DNA of 64,000 nt, from positions 1 through 64,000 of the forward strand of contig JAKLKA010000016.1 in NCBI GenBank assembly GCA_023150915.1, in the 5' to 3' direction. The stretch is from Polyangiaceae bacterium. Lineage in GTDB: Bacteria; Myxococcota_A; Polyangia; Polyangiales; Polyangiaceae. Position 1 is the stretch's first letter, and every line of letters begins with the position of its first letter. A program made the translations under genes and the position numbers. Under the pieces are notes generated by a model that had not been told where the DNA came from, did not search any database, and saw only the letters and a program-made list of their open reading frames with translations. Shown piece by piece: positions 1 to 8,864 of this stretch.

Positions 1-115
1 CCGGGCGAGGCGGAGGCAGCTCGCTCCGACTCCATTGCGAATTTGTGCTTCGCCTTCCAGCCCACACGCGCCACGCCTCAACTGATCGAAGACGCGTCCC
101 TTTTCGCAACCGTCC

Positions 116-131
116 GGCCCGACTTCCGGGC
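116..131 (-). terminator. Possible short hairpin downstream of the histidine kinase operon
   Basis: A GCCCG/CGGGC inverted repeat with a five-base loop lies just beyond the stop of the last gene of the minus-strand signalling operon. There is no U-tract directly after it, so it is at best a weak terminator candidate. The rest of bases 1-150 shows no gene or recognisable site to me. Confidence 0.25.
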
Positions 132-150
132 GGGGATGCGGCGAGTCCGA

Positions 151-2001
151 TCACGCCGGCCCGACCGGGATCCTCACGGTGAACACGCTCCCCTTGGTGC
201 CGCGATCGGTGACCGCCACGGTGCCGCCGTGCAGCTCGATGATGGCGCGGGCAAGGGACAGGCCCAGGGCCAGCCCGCGGTGCTCGCGCTCGCCCGGGTC
301 GGGGTTCGGATCGAGCATGCTGGCCAGCAGGCGGGCGGGGACGCGCGTGCTCGGCACCTCGACGTCGATCCGCGCGCCGCCGGCGCGCGAGGGCGCGGCA
401 CGCATGCGCACGTGGGCCTTCTCGCTGGAGCGCAACGCGTGTCCGATGATGGTGGCCAGCGCGCGGGTCAGCCGTAGCCGGTCCACGTTGAGCTCGGGCA
501 GGCCGTCGAGGATCTCGGCCACCACTTCGACCTGGCCGTCGCCCCCCAGATCGCGCCCCTTGGCCAGCGACTCGTCGAACAGCTCTTCGATGCGTACGCG
601 CTCGCGCACCAGCGTGAGCTGCCGCGCCTCGACCCGCGAAGCGTCGAGGATGGTCTCGATCAAGGCCAAGAGCTCCCGGCCGCGCTTCGCGATCAGCTCC
701 AGGCTCTCGATCTGTCCGCCGCTCAGCGGTTCGGTGTCGCGCACCAGGTTGGTGAAGCCCAAGATGGCGTTCAGCGGGCTCTTCAGGTCGTGGCTGACGC
801 TGGCGAAGAACAGCCCGCGCATGCGGGCGGCGCGCTCCCGCGCGGCGATGGCGCGCTCTTGCGCGTGCGCGAACACCCGAAAGCGATCGGCCAGGTGCTC
901 GATGGCCAAGCCCAGCTCTTCGACCACGCGGAAGCGGACCTTGCGCATCACCCGGGTGGTGCCGCCGATCACGCTGTCGGTACCCAGCAGGCGCACGCCC
1001 CGGGTGGCCGTGGCGATGTCGTCGTCCAGCGCGCGCCCGAGCCCGAGTCCGAACAGGGCGGCGAGCATCACCGCCACCAGCGCGACCACCATCGACACCG
1101 GGCTGAAGACCCCGAGGTCGGAGGCCCCGAACCGAAGGCGTGCCGTGCCCTGCTCGAGCGGGACCGATAGCTCGATTCCGCTGAACGGAGCGCGCTCGGT
1201 GTGGGCCGGGGCAAAGCCGCGATCGATGGTGACGCCGTAGCCCACTCGCTCGGCGGCCAGCGCTGCTTCGTCGAGCCCCGCCGTCTCGCGCGAGTCGGCC
1301 CTCGAGTCCAGCGCTGCTCGCGCCAAGAGCCGTGCCGTGGCGGCGCGGTCGCGCTCGTCGGCCCGCCGGACCACCGCATTGGTCACCAGGGCTGCCCCCA
1401 CCGAGATGAAGGCCACCGGCAGCGCCACCGCGAACATCAAGCGCCGGGGAATGTGCTGCTCGAGCTTGCGCCGCTTCTCTTCGGTCTCGACCACCGCGCG
1501 CATTGCATCGGGGGGAGCCTGCTCGAAGGCCCGCGCCAGAGATCCACGCACCAGCACGCTGAGCGGCAGGCTGGCGGCGGCGACGAACACCGTCGCCAGC
1601 AGGGCCACGCTGACGCCGGTGGTCAAATCGACCAACTCGGGGCGAAACAAGGTGCCGGTCAGCGCCAGCCCGACCAGCGGCGGCGCGACCCAGCCGGTGA
1701 CCAGGCGCCCGCCGTCGTCGCCCAGGGCGACCAGCTCGCGGGCGTTCACCGTGCGGGGGCCCGAGTCCAGCACCACCAGCACCTTGCGATGGCGCCCGAG
1801 CACCCAGGCGTTGTGGGCCAGCGCCACCGCGCCGCCGGTCCCCACCGAGTAGAGCAGCACCTTGGTGATCGCGGCCTGCAGCGGCCCTGCGAGCAAGAGC
1901 AACCGGGGCACCAGCGGCGCCACCAAGAATGCCGTGCCCAGGGCGAACGCCAGCTGCCAGCCCAGGACCCGCAACTCCAGCGCCGACAGCCGCGGCCTCA
2001 C
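151..2001 (-). CDS. Membrane histidine kinase with degenerate ATP-binding domain
   Basis: About 616 residues from a GTG at 2001 that overlaps the TGA of the upstream kinase (GTGA), implying coupled translation; a longer in-frame extension would run into that upstream gene. Hydrophobic segments cluster near residues 15-60, 105-150, 185-210 and 300-322. A HisKA dimerisation domain carries the phospho-acceptor in FASVSHDLKSPLN (H404). The C-terminal HATPase region is degraded: at the N-box the first Asn is Thr and the essential second Asn is His521, and no DxGxG G1 box is visible, although a GLALGLSLA segment resembling G2 remains. It may therefore be a pseudokinase that is phosphorylated by, or regulates, its intact neighbour. 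The family call is firm; the loss of catalysis is inferred from sequence. Confidence 0.85.
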   Translation of the reverse strand: MRPRLSALELRVLGWQLAFALGTAFLVAPLVPRLLLLAGPLQAAITKVLLYSVGTGGAVALAHNAWVLGRHRKVLVVLDSGPRTVNARELVALGDDGGRLVTGWVAPPLVGLALTGTLFRPELVDLTTGVSVALLATVFVAAASLPLSVLVRGSLARAFEQAPPDAMRAVVETEEKRRKLEQHIPRRLMFAVALPVAFISVGAALVTNAVVRRADERDRAATARLLARAALDSRADSRETAGLDEAALAAERVGYGVTIDRGFAPAHTERAPFSGIELSVPLEQGTARLRFGASDLGVFSPVSMVVALVAVMLAALFGLGLGRALDDDIATATRGVRLLGTDSVIGGTTRVMRKVRFRVVEELGLAIEHLADRFRVFAHAQERAIAARERAARMRGLFFASVSHDLKSPLNAILGFTNLVRDTEPLSGGQIESLELIAKRGRELLALIETILDASRVEARQLTLVRERVRIEELFDESLAKGRDLGGDGQVEVVAEILDGLPELNVDRLRLTRALATIIGHALRSSEKAHVRMRAAPSRAGGARIDVEVPSTRVPARLLASMLDPNPDPGEREHRGLALGLSLARAIIELHGGTVAVTDRGTKGSVFTVRIPVGPA

Positions 2002-3380
2002 GGGATCATCTCCTCGCTGCGGGGCAAGAAGATCCGGAACACCGAGCCTTGCCCGAGCGCGCTCTCGAGGTCGATGGTGCCCTCGTGCATCTGCACCAGC
2101 CGCCGGGTGATCGCCAGGCCCAGGCCCGAGCCCGCGCGCCGCGCGGCCAGGTCGCCGACCTGCCGGTACTCTTCGAAGATGGTGGCTTGATCTTCGGGCG
2201 CGATGCCCGGCCCGGTGTCGCTCACGCGGATCAAGGCCCAACGCTCGGATTGGGCCTCGATCACCACCTCGACCACGCCTTCGGAGGTGAACTTGATGGC
2301 GTTGCCGACCACGTTGCCCAGGATCTGTCGCACCCGGCGGGCATCGATCCAGGCCGTCACGGGCTCGCCGCTCAGCTTGATCTCGATGGGCTTCTCCCGG
2401 GCGTTGATCCGAGCCTCGCGCACGGCGTCTTCGGCGATGGGCCAGAGATCGCAGAGCTCGCGTGACAGCTCCAGCTCGCCGCTCTCCAGCGCCGAGAGCT
2501 CGAGAATGTCGTCGATCAGCTCGCGCAGGTGCTCGCCCTTGGCGCGCACGACGTCCAGGTTCTCGCGGGCGTCGGCGCTGAGCGGGCCGTCGACCTCGGC
2601 CAAGAGCACGTCGGCGAATCCCAAGATGGCGTTGAGCGGCGTGCGAAGCTCGTGAGAGAGCGCCGCCAAGAACGCGCTGCGGTCGCGGTCGTAGGCCAGG
2701 GCGCCGGCCAGATCCTGGCGATAGGCGCGCTCGGCGGCGGCGAAGCGTTCGACCAGCCCGTTGAAGGCGACGGTCAAGAGGCCCACGCGGTCGATGTTGC
2801 GCACCGGGATGAGCTTGCCCGCCGGCTCACGCCCCTCGCTCGCCATCTCGGTGATGCGATCGTCCACGTAGGCCACGTCCGAGCGCACGTCGCGCGCGAT
2901 GGAGTACGCGACCAGCGCGGCGGCGCCGATCAGGATCCAGGTCAGGGCGGCGACCGACGCCAAGAGCGAGGCGCGGTCGGGGCGGCCGGTGGCCGCCCGC
3001 GCGCGGACGGCGAGCCGCCCGCCGGCGGTCGCGTCCACCACCCAGTCGCCGTCACCTTCGCGGGGAGGTGGGTCGCCGCGCTGCCAGAGCACGGCGCCCG
3101 TGTCGTCCACCAAGCTGATGTCGAAGCCGGACCGATCGGCGGCCCGCTCGAGCAGCGCCGCCCGCACCGCGGGCTCGGTTCGCGCCAGGCGCGCTGCCAG
3201 GGTGGTGCACAGCACCTGAGCCGAGCGGCGCGCCGCGACTTGCCCCTGGTGGTCGAGCTCTCTCAACCCGACCCAGGTCACCACCACCGCCGCTGCGATG
3301 CCCAGCACCACCACGGCCAGGGGTACGAGCGGGAGAAAGCTGAGCCGCCGCCTTCGCTCGAGGGCGGGCGAGCGGCTCAC
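1998..3380 (-). CDS. Sensor histidine kinase, catalytically intact
   Basis: About 460 residues from a GTG at 3380 overlapping the stop of the upstream acetyltransferase. Two membrane segments (about residues 14-36 and 140-160) bracket a periplasmic sensor of roughly 100 residues. A HAMP-like linker follows, then HisKA with LSHELRTPLN (H243), then a complete HATPase_c domain: N-box GNVVGNAIKF, G1 VSDTGPGI and G2 GSGLGLAI. This is a classical membrane two-component sensor without a receiver domain. No response regulator gene lies beside it; the next gene downstream is a second, degenerate kinase, so the pair may work as a heteromer. Its signal is unknown. Confidence 0.93.
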   Translation of the reverse strand: MSRSPALERRRRLSFLPLVPLAVVVLGIAAAVVVTWVGLRELDHQGQVAARRSAQVLCTTLAARLARTEPAVRAALLERAADRSGFDISLVDDTGAVLWQRGDPPPREGDGDWVVDATAGGRLAVRARAATGRPDRASLLASVAALTWILIGAAALVAYSIARDVRSDVAYVDDRITEMASEGREPAGKLIPVRNIDRVGLLTVAFNGLVERFAAAERAYRQDLAGALAYDRDRSAFLAALSHELRTPLNAILGFADVLLAEVDGPLSADARENLDVVRAKGEHLRELIDDILELSALESGELELSRELCDLWPIAEDAVREARINAREKPIEIKLSGEPVTAWIDARRVRQILGNVVGNAIKFTSEGVVEVVIEAQSERWALIRVSDTGPGIAPEDQATIFEEYRQVGDLAARRAGSGLGLAITRRLVQMHEGTIDLESALGQGSVFRIFLPRSEEMIP

Positions 3381-3949
3381 GGGTCCGTCGCCAGCCGCGA
3401 GAACACGGCGTGGTCGAGCCAACGCGAGCCGACGAACTCGGCTTGGCGCGCGATGCCCTCGAAGCGGAATCCCAAGCGGGCGATGACGCGCAGGCTCGAA
3501 TGGTTGTCGGTGGCGGCGGCGCAGCGCATGCGGTGAACCGCCATGCGCTGGAACGCGAACTCGACGGCGGCGCGCGCGGCTTCGGTCATCAGCCCGCGCC
3601 CGGTGGCGTCACGCCTCAGCCAATAGCCGAGCTCGCACGAGCGATGCAGGTGGACGCACGAGTCCAGGCCTGCCACGCCCAAGAGCTCGCGGCTGGCGCG
3701 GTCCCGGATGGCGAAGCGCACGGCGCGACCGGCGTCCCAGTCTGCGGCGCAGGCGTCGGCGTAGCGTTGGCTCGCCTCGGGCGTGTTGTTGAACGGAACC
3801 CAGGGCAGCCAGCGCTCCAGGTGCCAGCGCGAGCCGTCGACAGCACTCCAGATCTCGGGACCGTCGCCCTGCTCGATGGGCGAAAGCAGCAGGCGCGGCG
3901 TCTCGATGGGGGAACGCCGCAGGCCGGCGCGTGCCGGGATGGAGAGCAT
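3377..3949 (-). CDS. GNAT N-acetyltransferase, RimJ/RimL type
   Basis: About 190 residues from an ATG at 3949, chosen because longer versions would overlap the kinase gene ending at 4003. It opens with IETPRLLLSP, the usual first strand of RimJ/RimL-like enzymes, and has the acetyl-CoA-binding area around YWLRRDATGRGLMTEAA and the late NHSSLRVIARLGFRFEG segment (the family's N-x-x-S-x-x-x-x-x-x-x-G-F pattern). Such enzymes acetylate N-termini of ribosomal proteins or small molecules; the substrate here is unknown. It lies between a Ser/Thr kinase 53 bases upstream and a histidine kinase that its stop codon overlaps, so it is probably co-transcribed with signalling genes. Confidence 0.85.
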   Translation of the reverse strand: MLSIPARAGLRRSPIETPRLLLSPIEQGDGPEIWSAVDGSRWHLERWLPWVPFNNTPEASQRYADACAADWDAGRAVRFAIRDRASRELLGVAGLDSCVHLHRSCELGYWLRRDATGRGLMTEAARAAVEFAFQRMAVHRMRCAAATDNHSSLRVIARLGFRFEGIARQAEFVGSRWLDHAVFSRLATDP

Positions 3950-4002
3950 CTGGTGGGTGGTGGCCACCGCGCGAGCCGAGGGGGGAGGGGAGCTCTGTCG
4001 GT

Positions 4003-6441
4003 TCACTGGCACTGTGCCCTGACCACGTACGCTTCCAGGTGTCCGGATTCGTAGTCGCGCCACGAGATGTACCACTGCCCCGGCTGGGTTCCGGGCGCGA
4101 CCGCCGGGTAGGGCTGGATCCCGCCGACTTTCGCCACGCTGCCGCTCGGCTCGATGCCGTCGCGGGTCATGCTCGCGAGCTTGACCCGGTTGGTGTCGAA
4201 GTAAGCCACCATGGCGCCGGAAGGCCCCTGGGCAATGGCCGGTGCCGAGCCGCCCCGCGCGAACTCGCGGTGCCAGTTGATCTGCTGCTTCGTGCGGTCG
4301 AAGACCGCGGCGAACGCCCCGGCCTTGTCGTCGTCCCAGACCAAGAAGCAGTCGTCCTTGCTGCACACGGCCCGAGCCTCGCCGCGCTGCCCGCCGATCG
4401 GGCTGACCGCGGTGAGCTTGCCGATCACCCGGTCTTCGAGCTTCTTCTTTCCCTCGGCCTTCACCCCGGTCAGAAGTGCCGGATCGTTCACCGACACTTC
4501 CAGCAGCATGATGCGCCGCTTCTTGTCACGTTCGAGCGAGAAGGCGATGACCAACGCGCCATCGACCACGGCCAGGCTGGGGCGATTGGCCAGCGCTCCG
4601 TGGCCATCGCGGCCCGAGCCAAAGGCGGTCAGCCGGATGCTCTCGCCCATTGGATCGAGGTCGGCCGAGAGGCGCCTGGCGGCCAGATCGGCCCCGTCTT
4701 CGAAGCTCTCTTCCCACACCGCCCAGTACCCACCGTCTTGTCCCCGGGCGATGGTCGGGAAATATTCTTGCCGTTTGATGGCGCTCAGCCGCCGCGAGGG
4801 CCCGGCAATGCGGCCGTCGGTCTCGAGCGTGCGCACGTACACCCCCGGCTCGCTGCCGCCGTCTTCCCAGAACAACAGGGCGAGCTTGCCCTTGGCATCG
4901 AGCAGCTGGGTGTGGCGGGCCGAGCTGGTCTCGGGGGTGACCAGACGCGCCGGCGAGACGCGCCGCAGCGCGCTGTCGAGCAGCGCCGTGAAGGCCTGTC
5001 GGCGCGCGGTGTCTTGCTGGTTGTCCACCCAGACCACGACCGGCCCGACGGAGGTGACCAGCAGGTCTGGGCGCGAGCTGGGGGTGGTGCGATCGAACGG
5101 TCGTGGCCGGCCGAGGCCGGTGACCTTGCACTTGCCGTCGCCGCCCGGGACGGCGATGACCGCATTGCTGAGGAGCCCCCGCGACACGCCCGAGCCGCCG
5201 GCGTTGAAGGCTTCTTTGAAGGCCACCAGCGCGGCTTCGCCCTTGCCGCTTTCGATCAGCGCCTGCGCTTCCGACACGCTCTTGCCGAAGCCCTCGTTCT
5301 CGAGCGGGCGATCGTAGACCGGTGCCGAGCTGCTGGGCGCCGGCGCCACGCTCGCGCTGGGTGCGGCCGACACGCTGGCCGTGGGGACGGCGGTCGGCAC
5401 GGGCGGATGCAGCACGTAGAACCAGAGCGCATAGCCCCCGAGTGCGACGATCGCGAGCCCCAGCAGCACCCCCACCACGCCCATGCCCCCGCGCTTCGGG
5501 GGGGCGGGCAGGTTGAGCACGTGCTCTGGTCGCCACGACGGGGGCGGCATGCTGGTGGCCGGGGTCAGGGCGTCGGCCAGGGTCTCTGCCAGCTCTTTCG
5601 CGGTCGCGAAGCGCTTCTGCGGATCCCGATCCAGTGCCTTGGCGAACCACGAGTCGAACTGGGGCGGCAGATCGGGGCGAAGCTTCGACGGCTTGGGGAT
5701 CGGCGCGCCGGCGATCTGCGCCAAGATCATCGCCACGCCCTGATCCACGTTCCACACCGTGGTGCCGGTCAGGCACTCGTAGACGATGCAGCCGAGGGCC
5801 CACAGGTCCGAGCGGTGGTCGGTCTCGCCCTGACCCTTGGCCTGCTCGGGGCTCATGTACGCGGGCGTGCCGAAGAGCGCGCCCTCGCGTGTGAGCCGCG
5901 GTGAGGCTGCCTCGCCGGTCTGCTCGTAGAACTTGGCGAGGCCGAAATCCAGGATCTTCACCACCAGCTCGCCCTCGGGCGTCTTGGTGATGAAGATGTT
6001 CTCGGGCTTGAGGTCGCGGTGGATGACCGTCGACTCGTGGGCCTTCTGCAGGCCGCGGGCCGCCTGGGTGATGACTGCCAGGGTGGTGTCCGGGTCGATG
6101 CGGCGGACCCGAGTCATCATGTCGTACAGGCTCTCGCCCTCGAGCAGCTCCATCACCAAAAACGGGCGGCCGTCGTACATCCCCGAGTCGTAGACGTCGC
6201 AGATGTTGGGACTGCGGATTGCGGCGGCGGCCCGGGCCTCGCGCAGGAAGCGCTCGCGCACGATGCGCGACGTCACCAGCTCGGCGGCCAGGATCTTCAC
6301 CGCCACGCGCTTGCCCAGCGTGATGTTCTCGGCCTCGTACACCGTGGCCATGCCACCGCGGCCGATCTCTTTGGTGATACGGAACTTCCCCTCCAGAACG
6401 GTCCCGATGGGGACCTGCGATTTGTTCGGGGGGGATGCCAT
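4003..6441 (-). CDS. Transmembrane Ser/Thr protein kinase with large extracytoplasmic domain
   Basis: About 812 residues from the ATG at 6441. The N-terminal kinase domain (about 20-290) is complete: glycine loop GRGGMATV (27-34), VAVK Lys49, HRDLKPEN (141-148), DFG (165-167) and GTPAYMSPEQ (191-200). A single membrane helix at about 319-344 is followed by a Pro/Ala/Ser linker and some 400 residues outside the membrane. That part contains repeated blocks ending in WVDN, FWED, WEES and VWDD, which suggests a beta-propeller-like ligand-binding domain, although no named domain was matched. The architecture is that of PknB-type receptor kinases common in myxobacteria. It probably heads the operon running through the acetyltransferase and two histidine kinases. 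Confidence 0.93.
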   Translation of the reverse strand: MASPPNKSQVPIGTVLEGKFRITKEIGRGGMATVYEAENITLGKRVAVKILAAELVTSRIVRERFLREARAAAAIRSPNICDVYDSGMYDGRPFLVMELLEGESLYDMMTRVRRIDPDTTLAVITQAARGLQKAHESTVIHRDLKPENIFITKTPEGELVVKILDFGLAKFYEQTGEAASPRLTREGALFGTPAYMSPEQAKGQGETDHRSDLWALGCIVYECLTGTTVWNVDQGVAMILAQIAGAPIPKPSKLRPDLPPQFDSWFAKALDRDPQKRFATAKELAETLADALTPATSMPPPSWRPEHVLNLPAPPKRGGMGVVGVLLGLAIVALGGYALWFYVLHPPVPTAVPTASVSAAPSASVAPAPSSSAPVYDRPLENEGFGKSVSEAQALIESGKGEAALVAFKEAFNAGGSGVSRGLLSNAVIAVPGGDGKCKVTGLGRPRPFDRTTPSSRPDLLVTSVGPVVVWVDNQQDTARRQAFTALLDSALRRVSPARLVTPETSSARHTQLLDAKGKLALLFWEDGGSEPGVYVRTLETDGRIAGPSRRLSAIKRQEYFPTIARGQDGGYWAVWEESFEDGADLAARRLSADLDPMGESIRLTAFGSGRDGHGALANRPSLAVVDGALVIAFSLERDKKRRIMLLEVSVNDPALLTGVKAEGKKKLEDRVIGKLTAVSPIGGQRGEARAVCSKDDCFLVWDDDKAGAFAAVFDRTKQQINWHREFARGGSAPAIAQGPSGAMVAYFDTNRVKLASMTRDGIEPSGSVAKVGGIQPYPAVAPGTQPGQWYISWRDYESGHLEAYVVRAQCQ

Positions 6442-6547
6442 TCGAGTGAGCCGGCGGTCGAGGGGTGCTCGACGCCGCCACGTTAGCAAGGGAGGCTGGG
6501 GAGCGCGAGAAACCACGGGCCAAGAGCCGCGAAAAACCGCGAGATTT

Positions 6548-7549
6548 CTAGGGGCGCGGCAGCAGCGATTCGAGCGGGGTCGGGACCGCGGGCGGGGCAT
6601 TTTCCAGCAGCGGGCCCAGGGGCGCGGCCGAGAGGGTGTGCCAGTAGAGAACGGCCCGGCCCGGGCGCCCCGGCAAACGGACCTCTTCCAGTGCCCGCGC
6701 GAAGGTCTTCGCGGTGTAGGTCGGGTCCAGCCGAAGACCGATGGCCTCGGCGGCCCGGGTCGCGGCGTTGCCCTCGGCGGTGGCGTGCCCGTACCCAGCG
6801 CCCAGGTGCCGGCCATCGATCTCGAGGGTGCGCGCGAGTCGCAGGAGGCCAGCGCCACCGCCCTCGAGACGGGTCGCCGCTCGGGCCAGCGCGAGGGACA
6901 CGGCTCGGCCGAGGGGCGCCGCCACCGCCACCGAGACCCCGACCACTCGGGACCTCAGCCCCTGGCGCAGAACGCCGGCCAGGATGCCGGCGACCGTGCC
7001 GCCCGAGCCGAGCGGGACGACGATGACTTCGGGCTCGGGCAGGGCGCCGTCGCGGATCTGGCGCGCCAGCTCGCCGACCGCTCGGGCGTAGCCGAGGGTG
7101 CCGAGGGCGCTCGAGCCGCCGGCGGGAATGAAGTAGTCCCCGCGGCGCAGCACGGCGGCCACGCCGAGCGGAACGGCGGCCATCGAGCCGACGACGCGGA
7201 CCTCGATCCCGGCGCCCAGCGACGCGCGCAAGGTCGCTTCGGCGTGCTCGGTCCACGGCTGCGGGCAGAGTACCGCGACCACCGGAAGGCCCACGGCCCG
7301 GGCGTAGATCGCCGTCGCCAGCACGTGGTGGCTGCCTCCGGCGCCGGTGGTCACCAGCCGTCGCGCGCCACGCCGCGCCGCATCGGCGAGCACCAGCTCG
7401 AGCTTGCGCACCTTGTTCCCGCCGTACGGCTCGGCCGACACGCCGTCATTCTTCACCCACAGCTCCGCGCCGGCAGTCGAGAGCGCGTCGGCGCGAAACA
7501 CCGGTGTGGGGTAGTGCCCGAGCGTGAGCGGGGCAGGGGGCTGCTTCAT
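6548..7549 (-). CDS. PLP-dependent D-cysteine desulfhydrase / ACC deaminase family enzyme
   Basis: 333 residues, the usual length for this fold-type II family. YGGNKVRKLE near residue 45 carries the lysine expected to form the Schiff base with PLP, GAGGSHH follows, and the phosphate-binding loop is PLGSGGTVAG. Family members break D-cysteine to pyruvate, H2S and ammonia, or deaminate 1-aminocyclopropane-1-carboxylate; the sequence alone does not separate these. It is divergent from pfkA with about 60 bases between the two starts, and lies 106 bases upstream of the kinase gene on the same strand, too far to assume an operon. Confidence 0.88.
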   Translation of the reverse strand: MKQPPAPLTLGHYPTPVFRADALSTAGAELWVKNDGVSAEPYGGNKVRKLELVLADAARRGARRLVTTGAGGSHHVLATAIYARAVGLPVVAVLCPQPWTEHAEATLRASLGAGIEVRVVGSMAAVPLGVAAVLRRGDYFIPAGGSSALGTLGYARAVGELARQIRDGALPEPEVIVVPLGSGGTVAGILAGVLRQGLRSRVVGVSVAVAAPLGRAVSLALARAATRLEGGGAGLLRLARTLEIDGRHLGAGYGHATAEGNAATRAAEAIGLRLDPTYTAKTFARALEEVRLPGRPGRAVLYWHTLSAAPLGPLLENAPPAVPTPLESLLPRP

Positions 7550-7611
7550 GCAAAAACCGCGTCGTCGTCAGGCGAGACACGCGCCGCGGGCAAGTCTACA
7601 GTGCGAGGGCG

Positions 7612-8790
7612 ATGATCCGAAGGATAGCCGTCAACACGGGCGGGGGAGACGCACCGGGGCTCAATGCGGTGATCCGCGCGGTGGCTATCAGCGCCATGGG
7701 CCGCGGCTGGGAGGTGCTGGGCATTCGCTACGGTTACCGCGGGCTGATCGAGGACGACCCGGCCGGGGTGGTGTCACTCGATCGAAACAGCGTGCGCGGC
7801 ATCCACCACCTGGGCGGCACCATCTTGGGCAGCACCAACCGGGGGGATCCGTTCCGCTACCCCATGATGAAAGACGGCCAGCTGGTGCCGACCGACGTCT
7901 CGGGCAAGGTCATCCGCCGTCTGGAAGAGCTGGGGGTGGACGCCCTGGTGGCCATTGGCGGTGACGGCTCCATCAAGCTCTCGGCCAAGCTGCTCGAGCG
8001 GGGGCTGCCGCGGGTGATCGCGGTGCCCAAGACCATCGACAACGATCTCTCGGGTACCGACCAGACGTTCGGCTTCGACACCGCCGTGGCCACTGCGACC
8101 GAGGCGATCGACAAGCTGCACACCACCGCCCAGGCCCACGAGCGCGTGATGGTGGTCGAGGTGATGGGGCGCCACGCTGGGTGGATCGCGCTCTATTCCG
8201 GCATCGCCGGCGGCGCCGACGTGGTGCTCATCCCCGAGCTTCCTTTCGACATCGAGCGGGTGTGCGACAAGATCCGCTGGCGCGAGGTGATGAATCGGCG
8301 TTTCGCCATCGTGGTCGTCGCCGAGGGCGCGACCGAGGTGGGCGGCGCTGCGGTGTTCAAGGAGGGCGCCGGCCAGTTCAAAGAGCATGGCCAGCTCGGC
8401 GGCATCGCCGAGCGCGTGGCTCACGAGATCCAGCTCAGGACCGGGAAAGAGACCCGCAGCATCGTGCTGGGTCACCTGCAGCGCGGCGGCAGCCCGGTGA
8501 TGACCGATCGCGTGCTGGCGCTGCGCCTGGGGTGCGCGGCGACGCGCTTCATCGCCGACACCACCACCAGCGGCCTGGTCGCGATCCGCGGCAACACCAT
8601 CCAGCTGGTGCCCATCGCCGACGGCACCGCGCGCGTCCGAACGGTGCCCCTCGACTCGGACGTGCTGCTCACCGGGCGTCAGCTCGGCATTTGCTTCGGC
8701 GACGAGCAGCCCGAATCATTCGAGCCCTCGCTCACACCGCCACCGCCCTCGCTGCCGCCGTACCGCGTCTTCAAAGGCGGTCCGGCCTGA
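7612..8790 (+). CDS. pfkA: 6-phosphofructokinase
   Basis: 392 residues. It phosphorylates fructose 6-phosphate in glycolysis. Diagnostic motifs are GGGDAPGLN (10-18), GGDGS (116-120), PKTIDND (139-145) with the catalytic Asp, MGRHAGWIAL and HLQRGGSP. The phosphoryl-donor signature is mixed. The Gly in GGDGS is what ATP-dependent enzymes have at the E. coli Gly104 position, while the Lys in PKTIDND matches PPi-dependent and actinobacterial enzymes at E. coli position 124. ATP use is more likely because the Gly104-equivalent is considered decisive, but this is inference. The C-terminal tail is proline-rich and dispensable-looking. The ATG at 7612 starts directly with the first strand (IRRIAVNTGGGDAPG). 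Confidence 0.95.
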   Translation: MIRRIAVNTGGGDAPGLNAVIRAVAISAMGRGWEVLGIRYGYRGLIEDDPAGVVSLDRNSVRGIHHLGGTILGSTNRGDPFRYPMMKDGQLVPTDVSGKVIRRLEELGVDALVAIGGDGSIKLSAKLLERGLPRVIAVPKTIDNDLSGTDQTFGFDTAVATATEAIDKLHTTAQAHERVMVVEVMGRHAGWIALYSGIAGGADVVLIPELPFDIERVCDKIRWREVMNRRFAIVVVAEGATEVGGAAVFKEGAGQFKEHGQLGGIAERVAHEIQLRTGKETRSIVLGHLQRGGSPVMTDRVLALRLGCAATRFIADTTTSGLVAIRGNTIQLVPIADGTARVRTVPLDSDVLLTGRQLGICFGDEQPESFEPSLTPPPPSLPPYRVFKGGPA

Positions 8791-8864
8791 GCGCAACGTC
8801 GCCACATCACGACCGAATCTCGTCCATCGCCGACCGGTCGCCGATGATGCGCTAGCGTCTCGGG

